NCBI GenBank assembly: GCA_020137815.1
Contig: CM035351.1
Span: forward strand, 7,747,315 to 7,811,314
Direction of reading: 5' to 3'
Source of the DNA: Hormiphora californensis
Lineage: Eukaryota; Ctenophora; Tentaculata; Cydippida; Pleurobrachiidae
Length of the DNA stretch: 64,000 bases
Each line of letters begins with the position of its first letter. Within the stretch, counting starts at the first letter, position 1. Made by a program: the position numbers and the translations under genes. This document shows, piece by piece, positions 21,717 through 32,788 of this stretch. Below the pieces are notes generated by a model, which worked only from the letters and a program-made list of their open reading frames with translations, searched no databases and had not been told where the DNA came from.

Positions 21717-23623
21717 CTTGCGAGTCGAGTGTGAGATGTTAGATAAGTAGTTAAGTTGGAATGTCAAAAGCTGGTTAGCAAGTATCATGTGATTGGGAGT
21801 TAGCTAACTCTAAGCTATGTGAGAAGTATACTGACAGCTACGTACGATAATGCCTACGGTCAATAATGCCTACAGGGGTTATAGGCATATATAATTGGGT
21901 GTAGGCAAAACCGTCAAAACGGCAATAATGCCTACGGTGGCAATAATGCCTACGATAAAGTACGATAATGCCTACGATCAATAATGCCTACATTATTGAT
22001 AATTGGGTGTAGGCAAAAGCGTCAATATTATTGTTGATATGGCGATAATGCCTACAGGGGTGATTGGGTGTAGGCAAAAGCGTCAATATTATTGTTGATA
22101 TGGCGATAATGCCTACAAGCGTCAAATCATCATATCCCGATTGGTAACGTGACCCTGAGGGCGGCGCCAATACGATATAGGAGATATGGCTCGTTAGTTA
22201 TTGGAGTAAACCGATTGACATGAGAGCTCCTCTAATCGGTAAGGCTCATGTCGGATTGGATACGTGATATGGGCGGTTCATCTAACGGCTTATTACAACG
22301 ATTAGAGGAGCTTTAGCGGCAGGACACGTGATAAGATGCACCGATTCGAAACACGATTCGAACGTGGCTGGTATACCTTAGAAAAATTTAATAACTTTTT
22401 TTGCAAAATTTTACAGAATCATTGTCAATGCTTTGATCGATGCTCCCCGTAAATTTTCAGAGAAAACATTATTTTGAAATTTTGATACTTCCTCACCCCG
22501 CTTAGGGTGCCCAGATTCGGCATGGTAAGGCCCCCCGACCCAAACATAACCCAATCTCAACCCATCCCCCTAAAACAACGGGGCCGAGCCGACACTCGAC
22601 AGGCCCTCTATAACAGATGCCAAAAAACCATAAAACCATAGATATTTTTAGAGTGAAAGTTTTGAAGCCCTCCTGAAGTAGTAGAGAGGTGTTCTATTGC
22701 TCGTTGGAAAACCTTAGAAAAAGTTTTTACAATTTTTTTTGAATTTTTTAAGTTTTCTATTTCTAATGACAGAAGAATTAAGAAATGATCATATTTGTCA
22801 TCAATAAATGTACACTATACAGTTAGAGGTGTCTTGGTATAGAATTTTGGACAAAAGTATGATTTATGGATCTACCCCGATATACCGGGCAAAATGGCTT
22901 CACCCGAGGATCCCGGTAAATCGGGGTCCGACTGTATTGAGAGAATGAAAAATTGCATTGCAGTTGACAACTCGCTTAGGATATCTTGATTCGGTACATA
23001 TATATAATAATAGAACTCGTGCAGTTGCTAGATGGCCCTTTTACAGGCTCCTCACAATTGAAACTTGAACAAGTGACAACTGGTGCTATTGAGTTAGACT
23101 CAACAACACAGCGACTGATGAGTGGTGAACACATGCATTTCTACATGTGAGTACCATACATTTGCACACTGTAATTAGTGCGACACCGGCATGACTCGGT
23201 GAACCAAGGGGTTCATATATACATGTATGTACCGAATCGATATATCCTTAGCGAGTTGTCAACTGCAACGCAATACTGAGGTGGAGGGTAGGCAAAACTG
23301 CTCGTAGGCATTATTGTCAACATCAGTGGTAAAATCACAGTTTTGCCTACATGGTAGGCATTATGTACCGTAGGCAAAACTGCGGTTTACCCCCCTGGTG
23401 TTGACGATAATGCCTACAAGCAGTTTTGCCTACCCTCCACCTCTAATTAGGTGTTTTAGGGTGTAGGCATTATTGACCGTAGGCATTATCGTATGCTACC
23501 TTGCGAGTCGAGTGTGAGATGTTAGATAAGTAGTTAAGTTGGAATGTCAAAAGCTGGTTAGCAAGTATCATGTGATTGGGAGTTAGCTAACTCTAAGCTA
23601 TGTGAGAAGTATACTGACAGCTA
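21717..23623. mobile_element. modular inverted-repeat insertion flanked by 124-bp direct repeats
   Basis: Identical 124-bp direct repeats (21717-21840 and 23500-23623) flank a 1659-bp insert. Near its ends the insert has inverted repeats of about 32 bp (left begins TACGATAATGCCTACGGTCA). Subterminal parts are built from the words ATAATGCCTAC (nine direct, four inverted occurrences) and GTAGGCAAAA in both orientations. No open frame of note lies inside, so it is non-autonomous. The 124-bp flanks are far longer than a normal transposon target duplication. Confidence 0.85.
22952..23274. mobile_element. nested inverted-repeat element
   Basis: Inside the previous insert, ATTGCATTGCAGTTGACAAC at 22952 is mirrored by its near reverse complement ending at 23274. 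The inverted similarity extends about 50 bp (through the TTCGGTACAT motif) with a few mismatches and one or two indels. The roughly 220-bp interior is noncoding. Confidence 0.75.
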
Positions 23624-23859
23624 GATCGTATGCATCTCACATTACATTATGACCAAGCCTTGATCCTGTTGGCAGTGACAATGTCACTGACATGTGAAAC
23701 GGTAGGGCAGGGAAACACAGCATTATGAATACATAATGCAATAATTCTTGTTATAATTTAGTATTATATATGTTTAACTGTTCCTGGGTGGGTATAACAG
23801 TGGTGGGTACAGCAGTCTTTACACAGAGCACTGAACTCTCATATGCTCGTTGATAAGGT

Positions 23860-24330
23860 TCAACAGCTCCAGCTGATTGGCCATAGAAATCCTGTTCCAT
23901 GAGGCTGGAGTTTGAATTTTGTATGCAATTGTATTGTAAGGTACTGATTTACCATGATCTTCCGTTTCTCGCGGTGTATAGTGACAGGTTCCTTGCATCC
24001 ATCAAACTGCACAACCAGTTTATCCACTACTCCTCCGTTGTCTCTCTGAAGTTTCACAATAGTTCTGATTGTGCCGTTTGTCAATCCGTTGGGTACATCA
24101 AGATTTTGCCTCAACATGCACCTTACTCCCGGGGCTAGGAAGAGAACTTTTTCTAGAGCTCCTGTGTTCCTATCATCCCCTTCGTCGTCTAACTTTTTTA
24201 CTGCGTCCATAATGTTCTTCTCCAACTTCTTGTTTTTCCTCCCTGATTGCTCCACCTCATCTACCGCCTCGACCTTTTCTGCATCCGGGAAATTACGTGC
24301 CATTATAGCCCCGTTATCATCTTTAACCAT
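23860..24330 (-). pseudogene. PIF1-like helicase C-terminal fragment
   Basis: The 156-aa open frame contains FLAPGVRCMLRQNLDVPNG followed by LTNGTIRTIV and VVQFDG. This matches the conserved block of PIF1-family and Helitron-type helicases, in which a hydrophobic-Gly-x-x-VML-x-x-N-hydrophobic stretch is followed by a GL-x-NG motif and a V-x-F-D strand. The upstream Walker A/B motifs are not in the window next to it. The conserved final THKSQG-type motif is also absent, so it is a remnant or lacks its neighbours. The N-terminal part is Lys/Glu-rich linker. It probably derives from a mobile element, but which one cannot be decided. Confidence 0.5.
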
Positions 24331-24582
24331 TATAGATCGTTTAGGTAGAAGGCATACAACAGAAGGTTCGATCTCGGCAACTGATAGGTAGTGATCTACC
24401 AGTGACTCATGAACCCCCCCCCCCCCCTCGTAATATCTACAAAAAAACTTAGTTATAGAGTCTTGAACTAACGGAAAACAAGTATGTAAAGCTCTTTCTT
24501 GTACAATGATTTTAAAATGATTCAGTCTATTAAGATATTATTCTGTCTCGGGCGCTGGCAAGCGCTTTGATTTACAAAAAAA

Positions 24583-25233
24583 TTAATCAGAGTCGGAATC
24601 ACTACTCATCTCTTCGTAGTTGAGACCAACTTTGCAATCCTTGTGGTTCAATCTTAGGGTTTTGAACCTTTTTAAGTGTTCGTTCACCCATATCGGTATA
24701 CCTTTTTTAGCAGTTTGGACAAATAGGTTCTGACTGACCTGTTCGAAGCCGGGGAATCCGTTCCGTCCTTCGAGGTGTTCCTTAAACAATGCAGATTCTT
24801 CCATTTTCCCCAATATGATTTGGAACTCTTTGCTGGTATCTATTCTCTTTTTCTTCTTATCCTTTCCGGTAAGGTATTCACTCTCATACAGAAGCTTCAC
24901 CTCCCGAACCCACGCCAATGATCGGCTATGCTTGATGACTGTGTTGACATTGACGTTATTACGTGGTACAACCTGTTTGAGCCAGTTATTCAGGAGCTCA
25001 TTGTAGTAGTCGGCAGATAGCCTCTTTCCCTTTCCCTCACTTATAGAAACAGCTCTGTTCCACATTACGGTGAACGCATCCTTTTCCGACAGAAGGGACT
25101 TGAGCGACACCAGTAATTGAAGAACTGCAAAGGCATATTTGTGGCTCTTTTGCTGCCTAAAAAAGATGAGAAGGAATCTGTAGGTCATAATGATGAGCTC
25201 ACCATTACCCTCCTTAACTGCATCTTCCATCAC
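24583..25233 (-). CDS. DUF6589-like transposon-associated protein fragment
   Basis: A 216-aa open frame with a Ser/Asp acidic tail (SSDSDSD). Its central part, HKYAFAVLQLLVSLKSLLS then WNRAVSISEGKGKRLSADYY and a following LNNWLK, resembles the DUF6589-type domain common in uncharacterised invertebrate and fungal proteins (long helix, W-x-R, G-x-G, then a helix with Asn-Asn). The match is from memory of the pattern, not a search. The upstream part is missing or in another exon. It lies next to the helicase fragment on the same strand and may be part of one decayed element. Confidence 0.45.
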   Translation of the reverse strand: MMEDAVKEGNGELIIMTYRFLLIFFRQQKSHKYAFAVLQLLVSLKSLLSEKDAFTVMWNRAVSISEGKGKRLSADYYNELLNNWLKQVVPRNNVNVNTVIKHSRSLAWVREVKLLYESEYLTGKDKKKKRIDTSKEFQIILGKMEESALFKEHLEGRNGFPGFEQVSQNLFVQTAKKGIPIWVNEHLKRFKTLRLNHKDCKVGLNYEEMSSDSDSD

Positions 25234-25434
25234 AAGTGAAAGAAGTCCACGCGTAGCTCTTCCGGTGACGTCCCCGTCTTAGTTTATAACCCTGGAATTA
25301 AGCATTACATAGTAAATCATCTGGAACACTAGCACCAAGCCTTAACCTGCCCAAGAGATCAGAATACAGTTCTCTTGGCCCTTTTGCCTCTGATTGATAG
25401 TCAGTTCCTTAAACTCAAAATGTTGCCAAAGGTA

Positions 25435-25672
25435 AATTTCCTGAGGTAGCTCGTTAGTCAACTTATAAACTTCTATTTCTGGCAAAATAACACAGTGAGA
25501 CTGGCCATAACTGGGGGAAGTTGAAGCAAATCTCCAAACACTATAACGTGTTTACCACCAAATAGTTGTCCACCACTAGGAACAAATATCTCGTAAATGT
25601 TGATTCGATAAGGTGGTCAACAGATGTCCCTGGATAATGGTTAAATTACTAAATTATAATATTAAGATAATA
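25435..25672. repeat. dispersed repeat, copy 2
   Basis: Same family as 19299-19529 in the same orientation. It includes a 5-bp extra segment (TTCGA-type) in the second half that is also present in the partial copy near 17815. Confidence 0.85.
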
Positions 25673-26657
25673 CAAGGACTTATCTATGACGAATAATTGT
25701 TTTTCATAGCTGAGAAGTCCTAATTCGAGGTCTGTTGTCATACGGTCTTCAGTAATACTTCTGGTGAGGCCTATCTTGTTAAGGCCTATCTTGCCGATCT
25801 TGGGTTCAGTTGCCGGGCACCCGCTCACGGCCGGTAATTGCTGGGTCATTTTCTGCTGGGCGTTTATATCTGCCAAACTACTCATGACGATTAAGGTTAC
25901 ACCAGAGATAACAATTAATACGTTTTAATATATAACATGTAATGTAATCATTTGATACATATAATTGACGTCTTTAATTGCAGCGTCGTTATATGTGAGT
26001 GCTGGAAGTGAAATATAGTGTAGCGGTTCTAGTCCTAGATGGTCTTTGCATAGCACCCTGTATGCTTCAACTACATCGGCCAGTAATGTCACATCCGATC
26101 TAACATATTATGTTCTTTCATGCCAGGTCCATACTCTTCTACCACGGAACAAAGAGGAGGAAAATCTGAAATGTTTTCTATTTTCTATAAATCGTATTCA
26201 TTAGATTGAAATAGTAAGAATAAGCTTATATAAGCGATCAGTCTCATTCCAACTGGTTTCCCAGACATATTCTGTACCATGTGGCTGGAGCGGTTAGGAT
26301 ATCGGTATCATCGAAAATCGAATTTATACAATTTATCCTTCATAGAGGAGTCCTTTGGGCGAAGTTAAGCGTTCGAAGCAACAATTCTAAACTTTATATA
26401 AATATCTTACCATATTTTCATCGTGTGGCCGATCTTTTTGTATGTGAAGCCTCATATATAATAGTTTATAATCCAACCCCCCCCCCCTCAATGTACTTGC
26501 TAGCTAATTATCTATTTCCTATTTCAGCCGACATAGATTGCTGCGTATTTTCATCTCTCTCTCTCTATCCTTCCTTCTCTCCTCCTTCTCCTCTGCATTT
26601 TCTCCTCTTAGCTTTCTAAGAGATTCGCTCCTCCCACCCCACAGTACTTTTCTATAT
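25673..26657. other. noncoding, nothing recognised
   Basis: AT-rich DNA with a C run near 26478-26487 and a CT-rich patch at 26555-26610. No supported exon. Confidence 0.4.
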
Positions 26658-26882
26658 TCAACGTTCATAAGGATCCCGTGTCTCTATAAAGATAGTGGGT
26701 GGTTGTTCTAGATCCGTTTTTTCATCGAAAATATTGAATTGTGTGGTTCCTCGTGATTTTAGATTACCCACCAACGTATCCAATGATGCTGGTAAATGAA
26801 GAGCACTATCAATGAACCTAGAAAGAATGAATAAGTTATAGTTTAGATCAATGGTTGTAATAACTGTTGGCATATAACCCAC
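26658..26882 (-). pseudogene. possible type-B DNA polymerase fragment (Polinton-like)
   Basis: A 74-aa open frame contains RFIDSALHLPASLDTLVGNL. This resembles the F-x-D-S-x-x-hydrophobic-P-x-S-L-x-x-hydrophobic-V-x-x-L segment of protein-primed family-B DNA polymerases of Polinton/Maverick elements and related viruses. A splice-acceptor-like CATTCTTTCTAG stands just before this block, so it may be an exon. It ends after DPYER at a stop, and the catalytic motifs are absent. The fragment is too short for a firm call. Confidence 0.33.
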
Positions 26883-27328
26883 CGGAAATGCTCGATGTTT
26901 CGTTCTAAGGTACTAGTTATATTGGGTGCCCCGTCCTACTACTACCTTCAAATTATGTAAAAGCACCGGAATCTTTTTCCCTCTTTACTGCCGTGCAAGA
27001 TTGCACTTGTTGTGGGCGATTCCAAGGAATTTACCTGTTTGGTGGCAATGGTCTCTCATCCTATTCTTTCCCAGCCATCGAGTGTATTATAACCAACAGT
27101 TATTCGCGGGAAATGGCAAATCAATCATGTAATCATGTGTCTCTTACCAACGTTTTTCGATGTGCCCAGGTTGTGAGCAGAACCAGCATTTCGGTTTGGG
27201 TTTCCCAGCCGGTGCGGCCGGTCGAGCGGCCTCTCTATCCATCTTAATAACCGTAGCTAGTCCTTCCAGGTAAGTCTTTAAAAACATATGCTCGCCCATT
27301 GCTAAAGATAGATATATATGAGTGTGGC
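26883..27328. other. noncoding up to the assembly gap
   Basis: No gene recognised. Normal-looking sequence that stops at the run of N. Confidence 0.4.
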
Positions 27329-27428
27329 NNNNNNNNNNNNNNNNNNNNNNNNNNNNNNNNNNNNNNNNNNNNNNNNNNNNNNNNNNNNNNNNNNNNNNNN
27401 NNNNNNNNNNNNNNNNNNNNNNNNNNNN
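27329..27428. other. assembly gap (100 N)
   Basis: Exactly 100 N, the usual placeholder for a scaffold join of unknown size. Linkage across it, and therefore the order of left and right halves, rests on scaffolding only. Confidence 1.
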
Positions 27429-30400
27429 ACTGCTTTTTCGAAACCCTTTTTTACACGCAACCCTAACCCCTGGGGCAACCCCCTAATTTACGGCAAATTA
27501 TGCCCCCGAGTGGTGACCCTAACGATTTTTGCACCCCCAAAAAAGCTTCCAGGGGCACCTTTTTTCATGACATTGGCAGAGTTGGCAAAAGGGTTTTCTA
27601 AACTTTTATACGGGGGAAAGAGGATGACAAAACTGGGAATTTTTAACCGTACGTAACCTTTTATAGGAAGTCCCGCAAGGGTCTAGTGTTGGCCCCGAAA
27701 ACCCCTGCCCCCGAGATTAAAAAGGAAATGATTTTGGGAAAATGAGGGCGTTTTTCCCGGGGAAAGTGCTATTAACCCCCCTTTTTTTAAAGTACGGTTT
27801 CCCCTTTTTACAATGACGCTGTTTTTGTAAAAAAGAAAGCTAAAGAGGGCCAGGTTTTAGGCCTTTCGGGCTGGGGGGAAGAGGAAAGTTTTTAGGAAGG
27901 GCCCCCCAACCCTTTTTTATTCCCCATTTTAACCCCGAGGGGGAAGGGATCCTTTCCCCGGAAAAATGGGAACCCGTTAAAAAGTCAGGAGAGGTAAATC
28001 AGCTCCAGAACAAAATTAAAAGACATGCAGAGCGAGGAAATTTAAATCGGTGAGATCTGTAAATGAGGCCCGTACAGAAAGGGCCTTAAAAATTTTGGGC
28101 TGCCCGTGGGGCCCCAAAAACCCCCTTTTCAAAAAGCTACTTTCCCCCGAGGAAAATTGGGGGGCTTCCACCCCAAACCCCCAGCTCCCAAAAAAGTAGC
28201 AGAGTTAAGAACCTTAAATTTTTTTTGGCCGCCCGAGGGGGAAAACGAGACAGGGTTTCTATCGGTGCACTTAAACCCTTTTTGAGGGGGTCGACAGAAG
28301 CCTCCCTATCATCAAACTTGTAGACTTGGAACCAAAAAATTTAAGGGAAAAACCCCCCGGCCCATTTGGGTTTCCTTGGGTCCCAGAGACAGGGTTTGGG
28401 CTCTACTGAGGAAAGGGCCCCACAGCCGGGGGATCCGGATATTTAAAAATTTCAGCAGAGTGTTTTCTCTGTCCCGATCGGACTATTTAGGAGAGACGAG
28501 AGAAAACGAGAAATCTACCAACATCGAAAAAAATTGAAGGATAACCCGGGAGACGTTTCTCTCTCTCTTTTCCCCTCCTTCCCCCCTTTCCCCCCCTACC
28601 CCCCTCCTTCTCCCTTTTTCCTCCTTTTCCCTCATTTCTCTCTCTTCTTCCCCTTCTCGCTTCAAACGTTCTCCTCTCTCTTCCCTCCCCTTTACTCTCT
28701 GTATGAAAGTAATGTATATCTGTTTATTACCCCCAGGTAAATATCTGTTTTTAAGGAAAAACCCTTTTTCCACAATATTTGATTTTCCCCGGTTGGAACT
28801 GCGTTTTTTAAAAATTTCCCGTCGCCCCCACTATCTGTTTATCGGGTTTACCCCCAAGGGTTAAAACCGGAATTTGGGAAGGGAATTTCACCCCATTGGG
28901 GCTATTTCTACCAAAATTTTTTCGTGTGGATGACCTGCAGAGGGGGTAAAAATTAATTTTTTTTAAACCCTAGCTCCAACCCCTTAAAAAAAAATTGGAT
29001 AGGGATTTTAAAGGCACTTTTTAAAAAAAGGGGTTTTTGCAAAAAAAAAAAGACCATAGTTTTACAACTAAAATAAAAAAGAGTTCGCTCAGTGTCCCCC
29101 TTTACCCTTCCCCCCCCCCCCCCCCCCTAAAAGAGTGAAAGAGAGAGAGAGAGAGAAAAAACCGAAACCCGGGGCGTGGTAAAATAGGGGGGAAAATTTG
29201 AATTGAAGAGTTTAATTTTTTCCCCCCCCTTAAAACCAAAAAAATTGGGCAAAAAAAAAAAAAAAAAAAAAAAAAACCCCCCAAAACCCCCCCCCCCCCG
29301 CCCCCCCAAAAAAATGGGGGGGGGTTTTAAAACCTTCCCCCGGAAAGGGGGGGTAAAAAAAAAATAAAGGGAAAAAGGAAAACGGAAAAATTAAAAAAAA
29401 TTTGGGGGGGGGAAAACCCAAAAGGGGAAAATGGGGGGTTGGTGGTAGAAAAAAAGGGGGGGGGGGGGGAGGGGGAAGGGGAAAGGGGGGAGGGGTAAGG
29501 GGGGGGGGGAAGAGGGGGAAGGGGGGGGGCGGGGGAAAAAAAAAAAAAAACTAAAAAAAAAATCTAACCCCCCCCTAAAATGGGGGGGGGGGGAAAAGGG
29601 GGGGGGGGGGCGTAAAAAAAAGGCAAAGGGGGGGGGTAAAAAAATAAAAATAGGGGGCTAGAAATAACAATAATAAAAAAAAAGGGGGTAAAGGGGGGGG
29701 AATAAAGGGGGGGAATAAGGGGGGGGCGGGAGGGGGGGGCAAAAAGGTTTACGGGGGAAAGGGGGGGGGGGAAAAAATTAAAAAAAAAAAAAAAAAAAGG
29801 GGTTATCGGGGGGGGGGAATTAAACCCCTGGGGTTTCAAAACCCAAAAAACCCCTTCCAAGTTAGGGGGGGGGGGGGGGGGGACACGCCACCAAAGGGGG
29901 GGGGAAAACTGGGGGGGGGGGGGGGGGGGGGTTAAAAAAAAAGAAACCCCAAAAAAAAAAAAAAAGGGGGGGGGGGGGCCTTAATGAAAAAGGAAAACCC
30001 GGAATTCCCCTTAAACCCAAATTTGTAAAACCGAACCCAGAACCCCCCACAAAATGGGGGTCGGCGAACGTTTAGGGTTTTACCTCTTCCCTTTAGCTCA
30101 AATTAAATTTTATTTTAAATGGCGTTGAAAAAGTTTTTTAAAAAATGCGGAAATTTTTAAAAATTTAAAAAAACCTTAAACTGGGGTGAGAAAAAGGGAA
30201 ACCCCGGGAAAACCCCCCAACCAAATAGTTTTTCGACCGGGCTGAAATCCGAACTTTTTAATGCCCCCTTCCCCCCGGGTAGAAAAAAAAAATAAACCAA
30301 CTAAAAAGTATCACAGGAAAATACCACCCATTTTTTCTCGTAAAGATCTCCAAAAGATTTAAATTTTTAAAAATAAGTTTAAATATACTAGTAAGTACCA

Positions 30401-30990
30401 GTTCCCAAGGCTTACCTTTGTAAATCCGACCAAAATTTATTTCTTTCTCCATGACCCGGCCGAGAGGGACTTTTAAAAGGGGGGAATGGGAGGGAGGGGG
30501 AAGGGGGAGAGAGGGGGAAAAAGAGAGAGAGGAGAGAGAAAAGGGGAGAAGAGGGGAGATGACATACCTCTTTTGTCAAAAAATTTTTTTAAAAGTAAAA
30601 GTAAATGTAAAAGTAAATAAACATTTATATATTTCCAAATTTAAAGGGTTTTAAAAAAATGGAGGGAAAGCCCCAAAAGCTACGCTTGACAAAACCTCTC
30701 CTTTCCAAAAAATGGTACAGATACAAAACAGAGCCTAAAAAAAAAAACAAATACAAAAAACAACAAAACCCCCGAACATACAAAACCCCAAACAAAACAA
30801 AAAACGAAATTATCCCCCGAACCCCTTCAAAACACGTCATAACAGTTACTAGAACCTCGGGACCAAAAAAAATAACCAAACCCAAAAAACCCCCCCCGAC
30901 CAAAAAAATGAAACCCAAATAATCAACCCCCCCCCCAACCCAAAGTCAAAAAAACTTCCCCAAAAAAAACAAACAATAAATAAATAAATT
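27429..30990. other. corrupted homopolymer-rich sequence
   Basis: For about 3.5 kb to the right of the gap almost every base occurs in runs of 3-20 identical bases, worst at 29100-30050 where G, A and C runs alternate. This is not like any other genomic class in the window and looks like unpolished or mis-called read sequence. Open frames here are poly-Phe/Pro/Gly shadows and were discarded. Confidence 0.8.
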
Positions 30991-32168
30991 AGCTGTCCTT
31001 CAAACATGCAGTCCTTGAGAGTGTGTATTTCGATACAGAGTTTGTTTCGGTGGATATTATTGTCTGGACATACAAGGCACAGTTTTTTATCGAGAAAAAC
31101 GTTTAAAACGGAGTGTATGGTATTCACTCTTCTTTCTTCGGCCTCTCTCAGCCAGTCTGCAACCTCATCTACTCAACTCTACACAAACTCGAAAGGCCAA
31201 GATACGTTTAAACAAAATACACACAAAGAATCTAAAATACTCTGTCATGGGTGGTCCCTCTACTAAGTCTCAGGTAGATGTAGGAAGGAATGTAGATGTA
31301 GGAAGGAGTGTATAGTAGGTGTAGTAGGACATAGGTATAGTGGGATGGAAGGGAGTGGAAGTCTGGAATTTGGATTAGTGCATAAGCCATTAGGGCGTGG
31401 TGGCAATGAATACCGAATAGTGATAGGTGAGACAGGACACGGGAACCCAGGAAAGGACCAAGCAAGGGAGGCAGACCATGTGCAGTCCCAAATTGAAGCC
31501 AGACAAGAGATAAGCAATTTGGAGAATTAGAAGCTGTAGCCTGGAGGAGGACAAGGATACACTGCACAGCTTAATGGAAAAATGTGCCCTGGAAAGGATG
31601 AGGGTGTGCAGGTGCTGGAAAGATGGTGCTGTGCAAACGCCAGACATACCAAAATGACCCAGGAAACCAAGGAAGCAAGTAGAAACCAAGGAAATATGGC
31701 CCTTGTGTTTGGGTAGTTTCTTCTGAATAAATCCGGAGACGTTTCTTTACAACGGGCAAGTGACGGTAGGGTTCCAGAAATAACAGCTGACAACTTCCAG
31801 TCAAGGATTTGGAGCCAGGTTTGCCAAGTGCTCGCTATTTGTGCTTCTGACAGTTGACTGTTGACACCAATTACAATGGCAACAAAATCGATAACTAAGA
31901 AAACAGGGATATTATTTATTGTCTCCCGGTAAATCAGGGTCCAACTGTAGCGACCGGAGAACGCCCGTCGCCCAATATCATATTAATATGTTTCGCTTTC
32001 CTTCAAAACCGGGCCGTTTGAAAATTACAGTCGAAGTACATCTTTGATGGGCTATATCTTACTATCATAGGTAGGCTATATATACCTATAGCTGTGTATG
32101 TACCCAGATTGTAATCTATCTAGCTAGGGCCTAGGCCTGAGGCCTTGAGAGTTTGAATTGAACGCTTA
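30991..32168. other. noncoding, nothing recognised
   Basis: Sequence quality recovers. There is a short GATGTAGGAAGGA tandem motif near 31268-31305. A tail CCCGGTAAATCAGGGTCCAA near 31926 resembles one at 22913 and may be the end of a mariner/pogo-like MITE. Overlapping minus-strand frames at 31232-31800 have no recognised homology. Confidence 0.4.
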
Positions 32169-32393
32169 TAGGGATCCCTAATAAAGTTGTGACTTGTCAC
32201 CAAACATGTGGTTCCCGTGGCGGCGCGGCTTCAAAATGCGCGATTGTAACTTGTCACCGCATGGTTTACGCCGCGCCGCAGCTACGCGCAGTGGAAACCA
32301 CGTGCGTTTTGGTACGCGCACACGCGGTGACAAGTCACAACCGCGCCTCCGCAAGACTACAGTGACAAGTCACAACTTTATTAGGGATCCCTA
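32169..32393. mobile_element. MITE with 32-bp inverted repeats
   Basis: The left end, 32169-32200 (starts TAGGGATCCCTAATAAAG), is the exact reverse complement of 32362-32393. The interior is CG-rich and itself contains inverted copies of the CTTGTCAC/GTGACAAG word. The palindrome AGGGATCCCT occurs a third time at 32773. Confidence 0.88.
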
Positions 32394-32408
32394 TCTCAAA
32401 TCTTTAAA

Positions 32409-32555
32409 GTCGGATTTTTTGAAGTTGTCACCCCAAAATGACCGCGCATGTGAAATTTATCAATTTTGACGCACACACCACACGTTAACATGTGATGTGA
32501 CGCGCAAAAACATTCCGCGCACGAAAAGGGGGGTGACAACTTCAAAAAATCCGAC
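32409..32555. mobile_element. MITE with 26-bp inverted repeats
   Basis: 32409-32434 (starts GTCGGATTTTTTGAAG) is the exact reverse complement of 32530-32555. The 95-bp interior is CG-rich. It lies 15 bp from the preceding MITE. Confidence 0.85.
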
Positions 32556-32788
32556 AATAGTAGCTTTTCCACTTTAAAAAAAATTAAAAAACCCCTATTT
32601 TTAGAGCGCACTGAATATTAAAAATTTAGCAGCGTTGTTACCATATTTTTTAGCCGCGGCGCGTAAAACACTCATGATTGCAGTGAAAACACCAAAACGC
32701 GCAGCACGCGCCGCTCTGGGTGTAATGACTGAGTAAAGACTGTGTAAACGCTGTGTAAACTCTGAACTTTTTTAGGGATCCCTATGGT

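Noticed and set aside
22340-22375. Possible RNA polymerase III B-box (minus-strand GTTCGAATC)
   Set aside because: No matching A-box or tRNA fold found. The nearby ATTCGAA repeats make it likely to be chance.
28483-30922. Poly-Phe/Pro, Gly- and Lys-rich frames after the gap
   Set aside because: They lie in corrupted homopolymer sequence.
31232-31800. Overlapping 77-111-aa minus-strand frames
   Set aside because: Several overlapping frames without homology, typical of chance.
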